Assembly: GCF_014839805.1 (NCBI RefSeq)
Contig: NC_051139.1
Span: 1,488,001 to 1,552,000 of the forward strand
Direction: 5' to 3'
Length of the DNA: 64,000 nucleotides
From: Manduca sexta
Lineage: Eukaryota; Arthropoda; Insecta; Lepidoptera; Sphingidae
Under the pieces are notes generated by a model that saw only the letters and a list, made by a program, of their open reading frames with translations, had not been told where the DNA came from and did not search any database. How positions within the stretch are numbered: the first letter of the stretch is position 1; every line of letters begins with the position of its first letter. A program made the translations under genes and the position numbers. Positions 36,501-45,929 of the stretch are shown piece after piece.

Positions 36501-39500
36501 GATAAAACTAAACTGTAAGTAAGTAAAGAAGATTACTTTTATAATTTCACTAGTTGACCCGACATACCTTGTCTCGTGTTAACTAATTTGCAGCGCGCAT
36601 TCTGTCAATCGTTGACAATTATTTCAAACAATTGACAGTTATATAAAATTAAATATTTTCGTTAAGTTTTCTTAAATTTATTTTCTAATTTTCCGAGCAA
36701 TATGTTGAATTTTTTCTTTCATAAGAACCTTCTTTTGTCAATAACAAACACAACAAAAAACAATATTGAAATCGGTCCAGCCGTTCACGCGTGATGGCGT
36801 GACCAAGGGAAATAGGGATTCATTTTTATATACAATAGATTGCATTCTTAATAATTTAATCCAACAGGAGAGACTACAATATTAGCGAAAATATTCTATG
36901 GAAACGCATTGAACTATGCTTTACAATTCTTGAGTCTCTCTCCACAATTTAATATGGCCTATGCTTTCGTGAAAATAAAGCAGATATTTCTCTACAACAG
37001 CGAGTGCATTATATTCAAAACGAAGAATCTATGTACAGAAAAGTCTCTGCATATATGCTGTCGTAAGTACTGAACACTACACCACTATTCGTCACAAAAA
37101 TAGGTGAATGTAGCACTGATAAGAAAATGGCAATAACCTAGATCGAAATTTTGACTGAAATTTACTACCAAACGCAATAACATCATCTGTGAACATGCGA
37201 GCGAGAGAATATGGCTTTTATTACATGCTAATATATTCCACGTAACAATTACTGTCTTTAACCATGTGATGACTTCTCTTCTTAAGAATTTCCCTTTTAA
37301 CAAATAGTCTTTATTTGATAATTTAATTTGAATGATTTCCCAGAAAAGTGTGGTATATTTCAAGAGTGCTACTCTCGAAAGTCATATTTATCAGCAGCAC
37401 CAGGAATCATGATGGAAGTAATAGCGATTCTATCAACAGCTATAATGTTCACTACGATACTGTTCCTCATAGAGTACAAGATAATTCAGAGAATTTGGAT
37501 CAGTCTTGTGTCGCTAATGTACGCGCGTGAATTGGATTTCGACACGCTGATGTTAGGGGCTGATAGGGAGAAGAAGGATGTATTGGATAAAAAAAGTCAA
37601 ATTAGAACTAAACGATGTAAGTTGTAGATTCGCTTGATATACGGAAACTGTATAGAGTTCTAGGAAGAATACCTCTTTGTGTACTAAGGAATAAAGCATA
37701 AGCTTTAGGTTGGTATTGTTAATAAAGTCAGATGATCAGTCAGCTAATTGGTCAAGCATTGAAAGACAAGAAGTCTATAGTAGCGTGGAGAGACGAATCC
37801 GAAATGATGAATGTCTTATTTTTATTCTTTTAATATTTTGAAATCGTATTTCAGTACAAGCTGTATAGTTTTTCGTAATAGCTGATCTTTTGGCCGTACA
37901 TCCTTCTTCTAATATTCTATGAATATTTCTAGGTGAAAGAGTAGACACTTTCGGCGAATACCTTTTAGCTGCGAACGTAAGTAAGAAGCACATGGGTGTG
38001 TACACAGTCCGCGACGTGTTCCTGGGTTTGGGCAAAGGCGAGGCGCTGGCGATCTCCGGCCTGAAGCGACACGGCAGACTTAAGCTATGTGAAATGCTGG
38101 CCGGGTACAAATTACCCAGTGATGGACGGATATGGTGCATGTCCAAATGGAGCTTGGACATGAACCCACATAAGGCACGTTGATTAAGTAATTCAAGTCA
38201 AAACTCACAGTAGATAAGTTACCTTCTATCCACTAGTAAGGCCCACTGATCTTGGACTTTCCAAAGCTATTATCGAGAAACAATTCTAGGACTGACCTTA
38301 AGCAGTTATGGTATTTAAAAGTTAAATACGTTCCTGATGTACCTACCTAGTCTAACTTAAATTAAATTAGTCTAAAATATTATTTTTAATAGTAATAAAA
38401 TATAATAATCGGTCTAGCATTGTGTTTGTAGGTATCTACATTGAAACTTAAATGTCGATACTCTATAATAAGTAATTATTAGGAAGTCTGCTGATATTAA
38501 ATACTCCACTGCTTGCAGTACGCTCGAAATATATCAATAAGTTGCCAGCGCGAGCCGCTGCCGTCCTGGATGACTGTGTACGACGCTTTGGAGATGATCG
38601 CGATGTTGCGCGGAGTGCCGCGGAAGCATGTTCGTGACGAAATACAACAGTATATCGATGCTTTAGGTAAGCTTTTATATTTATAATGTAAATTCGCCAT
38701 CGCGAAATAACTGTACCTACATACATCTTCAGTCGACTATTTACTGGAATCTCGTTGACTACCGCCTATCCAAACTTTCTTTTGGTGTCTCTAAAGTGGA
38801 AAACGAACGATTCCGTTGGTGCTTAGGGCCGCGGTAATCGTGTACTATCAGGTCATTGTGATACTAATCCTTTACCCTCAGGTGATTTTGTCACTTGCTT
38901 CTATACTATTTGCTATAAAATCTCTGATTATAGAGCTGAACCACCACGCCCACACTCAAGTTAGTCGCGTGCTCTCCAGCGACCTCACTCGCTTACATTT
39001 CGTCACGGCTGTCATTGGGGCTCCACCGATCATAATCCTGGACGAGTGCACCGCCTACCAGAAGATGTCGGTGCGAAGAGCGATGTACTTCATACTTTAT
39101 CATTTGAGGAAACGAGGACATGCGATTTGCATGAGCTCCAATAGGTTAGTATACTGCTGAAGCTGAAAACGATCACGACTGCCTAACAGTTCCATTACAA
39201 AGAACTTTAAAATTTAAAGCTCTGAATGTCATTAGTCATATTAACATTGCCTTCATCGAGCTATTAAATGTCAAACCTCATAACTGCAATAATGCCACTG
39301 ATCACAATTATTCAATTGGACAATAATTCTTGCACACCGAAGATGTTGGCAGGAATACGAATAAACGTTGGTAGTTGGTAACCAAGTATTTTACCGTGTA
39401 ATATTCTTTAATAGTGTTGAAAGTCACATGCCAATAACCAACCGTCTGGCGATCATGTTGGACGGGCGCATCTTCGACATCGACTCCATCGACAACCTGG

Positions 39501-40347
39501 TGGAAAGGTACAGCAACAGGGGATACACTGTGGTGGTGCATCTCAAGGATGAAGTGGATATACCGCAGTTGTTCTCCAGATATTTCAGGAGATACGTCGT
39601 CAACGATGTTTCTGAGGTAAGTATATTTTCAGGCTTTTCATTTATTGTAAAATTCGAATTACAGCCAATTGACCAAAGTTAATATTAATAACAATAATAA
39701 GTAGCTTTGATGAAGAGAAAATATAACATTCGACAATATAATAATATTTTGCCCGATATGGCGATAGGCTCGCCCTTTATAGCATTATAGTACGGTATAC
39801 GCACGACACGAAAAGTGGCTCCTCCAGGTGCGCCTCTAACTATACTTCGGGGACTAAAGACTTGAAAGGGTGTCAATGTGTGTGCGCGCTTGCCTGTGTG
39901 TGTGTGACCGAAAATTTCTCGGTTACCGATACCTCGAGGCAAGATGTGTGTAAGACCTTGGTTCCTGAATATCCTTTTGTTTTTATTAGTTAAAATATAG
40001 CGAATATTTTTCAGGTCCTCATTAACATCCAAGTACTTGATTCAGATCTGAATTGGTCGGCAATATTCGAAAAAATGGAACAGCTTAAGGCAGATACCCA
40101 TCAAGTGTATTCTTATATTGTCTCTGCCACGCCTATAGACTACATTTACAACTCCATCATAAATAACGAAAAGGGAAACAAAATTGCCGAAGACATATTC
40201 TCTTGTAGACTTTTTAAAAAAATAATTTCTTCTACACCCAAAAGACGACCAAAGAAGGAAGTCGTTGACGCTCTGCTCCGTTTCGAGCAAAAGTATTGTA
40301 TAACCAAGTTGAAAGATTTGCCGTGGTCTATTATTTTCCAACGCTAA
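18524..40347 (+). CDS. ABCA-type full transporter with degenerate nucleotide-binding domains, 32 exons
   Basis: Exons: 18524-18612, 19332-19564, 21743-21849, 23314-23487, 24543-24698, 27384-27600, 27892-28071, 28430-28593, 28993-29103, 29470-29593, 29900-30060, 30363-30536, 31177-31242, 31313-31448, 31758-32016, 32390-32469, 32545-32660, 33097-33201, 33589-33674, 33984-34059, 34363-34470, 34853-35005, 35306-35419, 35587-35743, 36115-36237, 36868-37062, 37344-37616, 37933-38174, 38519-38666, 38934-39144, 39415-39616, 40015-40347. They sum to 5,073 bases (1,690 residues), every junction in phase and no internal stop. Layout is ABCA-like: a first membrane segment (about residues 34-52), a large extracellular domain, a membrane cluster (about 221-430), NBD1 (about 470-710), a second membrane half with its own extracellular domain (about 840-1300), NBD2 (about 1313-1590) and a C-terminal domain. 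ABCA proteins normally move lipids across membranes using ATP. Here the ATP motifs are mostly gone, so transport is doubtful and a non-transport role is possible. One intron is GC-AG. Confidence 0.88.
19016..19312 (+). repeat. Dispersed repeat, family C, in ABCA intron 1
   Basis: Begins GGTAGGTCTCTCATATTATG, includes GGCGGTCGTATTGCTTACCA and ends in GCAATAAAAAAG, only about 20 bases before exon 2. Its end may contribute to the acceptor tract environment. Confidence 0.75.
19612..19774. mobile_element. hAT-like MITE, 163 bp, ABCA intron 2
   Basis: Termini CAGTGGCGAAGG and CTTCGTCACTG are inverted repeats. It is flanked by GTATTTTC and GTGTCTTC, a decayed 8-bp target duplication (6 of 8 match). 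Confidence 0.75.
20120..20185 (-). repeat. Dispersed repeat fragment, family B (inverted)
   Basis: The minus strand contains GGCCGGCATAATTGTGTCGA, matching 2760-2790 in the first copy. It lies in ABCA intron 2. Confidence 0.5.
20700..20790 (+). repeat. Dispersed repeat fragment, family D
   Basis: Core TTCCCGACGTTACGAAGACT recurs near 32835-32885 (CCCGACATTTCGAAGACT) and 57234-57295 (CCCGACGTTTCGAAGACT). Class unknown. Confidence 0.5.
23922..24084. mobile_element. hAT-like MITE, 163 bp, ABCA intron 4
   Basis: Same family as 19612-19774; termini CAGTTGCGATGG and GCTTCGCCACTG; flanks TGACATAT and TGGTATAT match at 6 of 8 bases. Confidence 0.75.
24926..25607. mobile_element. Longer hAT-like non-autonomous element, 682 bp, ABCA intron 5
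   Basis: Starts CAGTGGCGAAGCGTCCATAC and ends TTCACCCTTCGCCACTG. Its two ends match the two ends of the 163-bp elements in reverse orientation, so the short ones look like internal-deletion derivatives. A clear 8-bp target duplication is not visible, though GTGAT occurs on both sides. No transposase frame is seen inside. Confidence 0.65.
25743..25814 (-). tRNA. tRNA-Phe (GAA), variant T-stem
   Basis: Same gene as the array at 4.1-5.0 kb with two changes: the T-stem 5' strand reads CCTGG (one G-T wobble pair) and the variable region AGATC. The fold is kept, so it is probably functional. Antisense within intron 5 of the ABCA gene. Confidence 0.88.
25899..25970 (-). tRNA. tRNA-Phe (GAA)
   Basis: Gene body identical to the 4.1-5.0 kb copies, anticodon GAA. 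Its upstream spacer (TGATTGACTGGTCATTTTCC on plus) matches that of the pseudogene unit at 3931. Confidence 0.95.
26057..26128 (-). tRNA. tRNA-Phe (GAA), T-loop variant
   Basis: One difference from the consensus: T-loop TTCAATT instead of TTCAATC. The base stays a pyrimidine, so function is likely kept. It is the first unit of this cluster in transcription direction. Confidence 0.9.
26505..26622 (+). repeat. Dispersed repeat, family B, 5' part
   Basis: GCGACCACCGTACACATGGTGT through CAACAGGCCG match 2650-2775. The copy then runs directly into a family A SINE-like 3' part. Confidence 0.6.
26625..26830 (+). repeat. Degenerate family A SINE 3' part
   Basis: TTCGCTTTAACGGTAAAAAA, ATTTCGAAGTCATGTGAAGT and TTATATAATACGGAGC match the 3' two thirds of the SINE at 13537 with heavy divergence. 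Confidence 0.55.
26879..27090 (+). repeat. tRNA-derived SINE, second family
   Basis: Starts GCCTCGGTGGCGTAGTTGTA (A-box-like), has B-box-like GAGCTCGATCCCC, then CAAAGTGGATTTTTGT, GTATCAGCCCGAAGTCTG and CACATCATGGGAC. I recall this layout from lepidopteran SINEs. A 3' fragment (CGATATGGCGATAGGCTCGC) is at about 39750-39780. Confidence 0.75.
28993..31448 (+). other. Exons encoding ABCA NBD1 (degenerate)
   Basis: Six exons cover about residues 441-697. Aligning by eye to the usual ABCA pattern: Walker A GHNGAGKTT is AERIQEKMV (about 502-510), with all glycines and both Thr lost and one Lys in register. The Q-loop CPQ is CHR. The signature LSGGMKRKL is LSNYYKAQL (about 611-619). Walker B/catalytic LDEPT is MPNFT (634-638). 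The switch His position is Ser. Surrounding framework (KGTINVLGRNL, DLTVQDHFTLF, YADRVFLFDNKVLVFGG) is recognisable, so this is a real NBD fold with its ATP site erased. Confidence 0.82.
32820..32900 (+). repeat. Dispersed repeat fragment, family D, ABCA intron 17
   Basis: TCTCCCGACATTTCGAAGAC with flanking TTTATATTTTAATTTT matches the other two family D copies. Confidence 0.5.
33249..33410. mobile_element. hAT-like MITE, 162 bp, ABCA intron 18
   Basis: Diverged termini CAATAGCGAAGG and CCTTTTGCCATTG; flanks GGTGATAG and GGTTATAG match at 7 of 8 bases, a good target duplication. Confidence 0.78.
33814..33930 (-). repeat. Family A SINE fragment (head region)
   Basis: The minus strand holds the SINE head (GCGGCGGGAGCCTAGTTGAT) and part of the body up to TGTGAATTC. 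It lies in the ABCA intron between exons 19 and 20. Confidence 0.6.
37933..39616 (+). other. Exons encoding ABCA NBD2 (degenerate, Walker B kept)
   Basis: Four exons cover about residues 1313-1580. The Walker A position reads GLKRHGRLK (1355-1363): first and last glycines kept, invariant Lys replaced by Arg, Thr by Leu. The signature SGGMKRKLS is replaced by SSDLTRLHF (1457-1465). Walker B plus catalytic Glu is kept (IIILDECT, D1479 and E1480). The switch His is Asn (about 1512). ITNRLAIMLDGRIFDIDS matches the usual segment after the H-loop. Nucleotide binding, if any, would be weak, and hydrolysis is unlikely. Confidence 0.82.
39750..39790 (+). repeat. SINE 3' fragment
   Basis: TTGCCCGATATGGCGATAGG and GCTCGCCC match the 3' region of the second SINE family (compare 26990-27030). 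It lies in the last ABCA intron. Confidence 0.45.
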
Positions 40348-40423
40348 AACAAATGAATTGCAGTGTCTTCCATGTTGTGTTAAGATTTTAGACCTTACCT
40401 ACAAGCGAATATTTTCGCTTTAA

Positions 40424-40779
40424 GGTGGTAGCTCAAGGTCCATTTTCATACATTTTGTTTCGGCTTTAATCTGGGTAACTAAACAAGTATTGGCAAGTAA
40501 AGAATTTAAATTCACGTCTAGTTAGTGATTAGTTCTCGCAGTTGAAGAAAAACGTAAAATAATTAATAATCATGGATATTTCGGCCTTTAAAATTTAATA
40601 TGACGAAATTTTAAAGGCAGAAATATCCATGATTATTAATTATTTTTACATTTTTCTTCAACTGCGAGAACTAATCACTAACTAGACGTGAATTTAAATT
40701 CTTTACTTGCCAATACTTGTTTAGTTACCCAGATTAAAGCCGAAACAAAATGTATGAAAATGGACCTTGAGCTACCACC
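40424..40779. mobile_element. Palindromic TTAA foldback MITE, copy 1 (356 bp)
   Basis: Starts GGTGGTAGCTCAAGGTCC and ends with its exact inverse; TTAA flanks both sides (40420-40423 and 40780-40783). Almost the whole element is two inverted arms of about 170 bases around a short loop near TAATATGACG, with only a few mismatches. The TTAA duplication is typical of piggyBac-type insertion; family assignment is inference. It begins 76 bases after the ABCA stop codon. Confidence 0.85.
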
Positions 40780-40783
40780 TTAA

Positions 40784-43007
40784 TTGCGTTATTTTAATAA
40801 GTGACGAGACGAACTTACTCTGCCATGCCTGTCTAAAAAAAGAAGCAATCCTATATTTTATGTGGCAATGGGCTGCGATTTTTTTTCTGAGAAATTAAAT
40901 CTTCACATAGGTAATTTCCGGCAATTATTAGAAAATTAATAGGCGGTTGCTTACTGCTGCTTGGAAGCAGATTATAAGAAATGTCAGCGTGTTCTATTTT
41001 CTATAATTCACTGCATATTTTGAGTTATTTTATAATTTCCGTTTTTTAATTCTACGAAATACGGAATAGTATTTTAGCTATTATAATGTACATGTTAGTT
41101 TCGTGCCTATGTAAAAAAGTGTTTGAATATGGGTTTATCTACAGTGCAGGATATAGCCATATTTTTACCAAACAACAATAATATCACAACCCACTTGCGT
41201 AACATTTGATAACATAGCTTCTCACATTACTGCAAAAGAAGTTGAGTCACGCATTGCTGTTCCATTGTTGTTTGGTTAAAATAGCTTTATAACCGACAAT
41301 AGTTTACTATTTAGAAGATATGTGCTTTCTTTCTATTTGTTATAAGAACATCCTTTGTTTTCATAAGAAAGTTGCATGCGTCATTATATTAAGCGCCTTT
41401 AGGTTTAATTCTGATTAATATATTTGTTCCCAAACTATTTTTCTTTTTTGTTTCTCATCTTTTTAATTACGCAAACAAAAGAAAAATAGGTAATGTTTTT
41501 TGTTTACGAATGTAGTGAAATGTTGATTTCGGGTCTTTGCATACGTCACGTTCTTGCTCGACGTTTATCTCGTCATATATGCAACTACCCTCATTTGCTT
41601 CCACGCTCCTTTGCCCCAATCTTAAATGGAATCTCAGGACGGACACAAATAGCCCAATTGAAATGATCAAAAGCTAAATAAAATGCCACTGGAAGCGTAC
41701 CCCAGCTCTATCGTAGCGATGACAGCAGTATAAAAAAATAACCAGTGCCGTTTTAATGCTCACGTGCGTGCAGGGACACGGCGTGGCGCAACATATATAA
41801 TATTGTAACCACTGACAATTACCGAAGCTACGATAATACTAATATTATACACACAAACTGTAAAATGTATGCATCGATACTTTTCTCGTGGACTGTACAC
41901 GCTTCCTGCCCTGACCCTGCACGGTGGTGTGTGACCAAAGCAATAAAACAGCCTAATCAATGTCTTAACTTTGCTAGCGAATAAAAATCCTCTTCCCTTT
42001 AAAATGTTAGTATTTATTAGTAATAATTTAATTAAATTAACTTACATTATGAATGTAACTTAGCACGAACACCAAGCAAAAATGACTAGAAGCTTCAGAA
42101 TCCATTGAGAGCAAGCAAGATGGACATATTAACGAACAAAAAGTTCGTACGGAATGTTTGTTGACTGCAGCGCTAAAACAATAAATTAGCATCTATGCGG
42201 CACAATAAACACCTGGTGTGTCGACTCGTACTCGCATAGCGAACCCAAAAGGCCAGAGCGCCCCATAAGTCTAGTGTGTTAAAATGAGCGCTACGCCAGT
42301 GCGACTTGTACGACACACCGTGTGTGTTTTGCCGCATTCTCGTAGCACTCATTGTGACACGAGGCGTGTGCTCCCACACCCTTATTGAGATGTTTTTAAA
42401 ACAACTGGCGTGTGATACCGCAGTAGCGTTGCACACTTAAAAACACATGTGTGGGCCGCAGTCAACGTGTTAAATGATTATGGCAGCCTAAAAAATATAT
42501 GTCTTATAAGTAATATTAGTTTTAAACCATTAAACATTTTATAAATACTCTATTAATCAATTAGGTGGGCTTGAGGTTTTGTATTGGCACATATCTTAAC
42601 AATTGGCGGTAAAATTTATTATTATACGAACAAAAGTCAATATTGGGCCATTCATTACTTAATTTAGAAACAGTAATTGACAATACTTTGGTCTAATGCA
42701 ATTTAATGCAGTTTTTTTTTCCAAATAGGTACTAGTACATTATGCATACTCCCTTTGGCCAAGTGAGTGAGTTATGTGCCAAAACCAAATTATTATTTAA
42801 ATGAGATCCATTGATGTCAATGTCCTTGCATGCAACTTAAACCTGCTTTGATGATTTATAGCTCCATTATTTATGTTTTATAATACTATTCTATATACTA
42901 TATTAATAATACTATTCAAACTGGATTTGCTAAGTTATCATGTGATATTATAAAGGTTAGAAATATGGAACTATAAATGCAAAATACTGTTAACAAGCAA
43001 TACAGGC
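40784..43007. other. Intergenic stretch between ABCA and BORCS8
   Basis: No coding exon recognised. A possible old element with inverted GTTGACTGC termini lies at about 42158-42469. The rest is AT-rich without recognised content. Confidence 0.4.
42158..42469. mobile_element. Possible degenerate MITE with GTTGACTGC ends
   Basis: Left end TTTGTTGACTGCAGCGC; right end, read inverted, TTAACACGTTGACTGCGGCC. The inverted match is about 12 bases. The interior is less AT-rich than its surroundings. Only the right side shows TTAA, so the call is weak. Confidence 0.35.
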
Positions 43008-44668
43008 CTAATGCAAAGTGGTATGGGATCTATGCAGCTCTGCAGAAGAGCCCCGAGCATGTGCCATCATGTTTTCTATCCTACTGGTGGTCTCCCGAAC
43101 CATGGAAAAGTCAGTCAGATCTGGCAAGTCAAGCACAATGTGAGCAGATAGACGTTTGTACACAGAGTTTGAATCTTTTTTATTTCTCCTAGCCTCCTCA
43201 TATTTAAGTTGTTGCTTTAAAAATATAGACTGTTTGAGCATTTCTTGTATATTCTTGAAGCTTGCTGCGGCACCATCCATTGATTTCACTGCACTGAAAA
43301 AGAAGGGTTTTTGCTTAATAAGCCTGATTAACTGATTTTGCAATATAATACAGACTATTCTATTGCCTTGCATTAGTTGTATACAAGATCAAACAATATT
43401 AAATTAAAAGCATTATTATTGCCATCAGTAAATTTATAGTAATAACATTGATTATAACACAGTATTAACATAGATGCATTGATTGCTATAAGTATATCAA
43501 ATATTTGCCTAAGGCTTTGCCCATGTGAAGAAGTTTACCAGAATAAGTACATATTATCCCGGGATAAAAAACAAGCCACTCAGGAGTAATGCAGCTTTTC
43601 ATTTGTGAAAAATGGGTTTAGTAGTTCCTGAGATTAGCTCACTCAAAAAAATCAGATTTATATATAAGGACTCTACACCCAGAAGCCAGACTCAATAATT
43701 ATTATAAAAATATATGTTATATATAAAACTTTCATACCTTAAAGCATACTCAACATCATAGCATCGTCCTTGTAGTTCATGCTGCAGCTTTGTCACCTCC
43801 ACCCTCCGCTCCACCATGGGTGGCAAGGCTTTCCGAACATGCTCTTGAAGTCTGTACAGTGCCAGTGACGGCTCATTAGCGACTATGTGCATGTTCTCTG
43901 ATATTCTTTCTGAGGCTGTGGACATTATGAATTTATCTTGTAGTGTCATTAATAAACTTGAGAAAAAGTTAGTCAGGGTCATGTTTACTTTATTACTGAC
44001 GAATGATTAGTTTGCAGTTTTGAAAAATTATCTATTTTTGTATTTAGCTGCATATAAATTGTATTTTACTGATTATACATTAACAATTTAGGTGGCTGGT
44101 TGTAGATACCTAAACAAATTGGTGGCAATGTGATTTAGAATGAAATGGTTCTGTCCCATAATAGTATGGGATAAGGTAGAGTTTCTCTCTTTTTGGAGCC
44201 AATGCTTTACATTTTAACACCATCAATGTCAATTATTTAAGTATTTTGCAATTGAAGGAGGGAAAAAACATATCAAAAGCTGATAGTTGTGTATTATTGG
44301 TCAATCATAATGACAGGTGTGCATATGTGCTCTAGGTATGGCAGCTACTCTAATATTGCAGTTACAATACTTACCTAACCTACCCAGCAATGTCATAAGA
44401 AAATAAGAGTAGGGTCATTTTATTGCGATTTAAAAGTGTATCTAACTGAATGTATTGAAGAATTAAGATAATATAAGACTAAGATTTCTATCTCACTTAT
44501 CATGTAAAATAGTGCCACAAAAGTTCTACGTAGACACCAAATATTTTAAATAATAGTGTAGTGTAAAACTGTACAAATATTAATGGGCTTAAGATAGAAA
44601 TATATATATTACATACCTTTTCGGGCCTTCGTTTCTAATTCTGCGTCTCCTTGATATACAAAAGCCAT
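43008..44668 (-). CDS. BORCS8: BLOC-1-related complex subunit 8 (BORCS8), three exons
   Basis: Exons on the minus strand: 44617-44668, 43738-43915, 43008-43293; 516 bases, 171 residues, phases 1 and 2 consistent at GTATGT and GTATGA donors. Residues 29-46 (VANEPSLALYRLQEHVRK) and the later VEYAL-SAVKSM segment match the core of vertebrate BORCS8 (formerly MEF2BNB), whose human form is about 119 residues. BORCS8 is a small subunit of BORC, a cytosolic complex on lysosomes that recruits ARL8 and links lysosomes to kinesin for outward movement; this is known for the family. The C-terminal 60 or so residues (RNKKDSNSVYKR onward) extend beyond the human protein and I cannot match them. No signal peptide or membrane segment. 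The ATG at 44668 opens exon 1 (MAFVYQGDAELETKARK). Confidence 0.9.
43545..43665 (+). repeat. Unclassified dispersed repeat fragment in BORCS8 intron 2
   Basis: ATCCCGGGATAAAAAACAAG and GTAGTTCCTGAGATTAGC resemble 52040-52075 (GTACTTCCGGAGATTAGC). Typical of a decayed repeat; class unknown. Confidence 0.4.
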
Positions 44669-44978
44669 TTTAAAATATTGATAAAAATATTACTTTTTTC
44701 CGATAGTTACTTATTTTTTAATGTTTCTCAATTCAATTTCAATAAATTATTCGAAAACCAATTTGTTGTTATTGGCAGTATTGTTAATATTTTTTTTAGA
44801 TTGTGTGCGATTAGCGATATTTTGTTAGTCAAAACGTCAACGTCAACTTTGATCAAATTAAAAAAAAAATCGTTCTAAAATAAGTAGGAAGTAAAATCTC
44901 ACTAAACGGACTAAAATATGATTACTTAATTAGAACAATTATGTATTTAAACATTGACGTATAAAGAAAAATGATTAA

Positions 44979-45335
44979 GGTGGTAGCTCAAGGTCCATTT
45001 TCATACATTTTGTTTCGGCTTTAATCTGGGTAACTAAACAAGTATTGGCAAGTAAAGAATTTAAATTCACGTCTAGTTAGTGATTAGTTCTCGCAGTTGA
45101 AGAAAAACGTAAAAATAATTAATAATCATGGATATTTCGGCCTTTAAAATTTAATATGACGAAATTTTAAAGGCAGAAATATCCATGATTATTAATTATT
45201 TTTACATTTTTCTTCAACTGCGAGAACTAATCACTAACTAGACGTGAATTTAAATTCTTTACTTGCCAATACTTGTTTAGTTACCCAGATTAAAGCCGAA
45301 ACAAAATGTATGAAAATGGACCTTGAGCTACCACC
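44979..45335. mobile_element. Palindromic TTAA foldback MITE, copy 2 (357 bp)
   Basis: Near-identical to copy 1 at 40424-40779; the clear difference is one extra A in a homopolymer (CGTAAAAATAATT against CGTAAAATAATT). TTAA at 44975-44978 and 45336-45339. It sits between the divergent BORCS8 and SDR genes. Confidence 0.85.
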
Positions 45336-45339
45336 TTAA

Positions 45340-45929
45340 TTAAATAAGATCATACTTTCAATAATGAACTTTATCCTGTATTTCAGTAATTTTTATTTGT
45401 ATTAGATATATACCAGTACCATTATTTTGATTTCTACCAACTATAGCGACAATGACTAAATATAAATATAGCGACAACTTGTTACTTGACACTTGACAGC
45501 TATCAATAACAATCAAGGTCAAATAATGTTAAGTAGTTTATTTCATTTATTTGTCTCTGATGTTAAGTTTCAACTTTGTTAATGGATACTTAAATGGACA
45601 CATGGAATTTTTTACGAACTTATTATTCCTGCGTATTAAATATGCTTAACTAACAAAACTCGATAGAATTGTATCACTCAAAAATAACAGTATTAGTGTC
45701 AGAATGTGGTACACTATGAACGAAGTTCATTAGCTGCACAGTGCATTGTAATCTGTCTTATCAACAATTATCAAAATGCTTATCATCATTACCAAACTAG
45801 GATCAAGGGTTCAATGGTATTAGTTAGATCCGTTTCGGTTTGTTCAAAACTTACGCCAAAGATACGCGTGTTTTCAGTGTATGTGTTTTTGAATTGTCGG
45901 TACTATAAAATAATTTTGAAAATTCCCAA
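45340..45929. other. Upstream region of the SDR gene
   Basis: AT-rich, no repeat recognised. The SDR promoter and 5' untranslated sequence should lie here or in the MITE-bearing segment before it. No TATA/initiator pair stands out. Confidence 0.35.
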
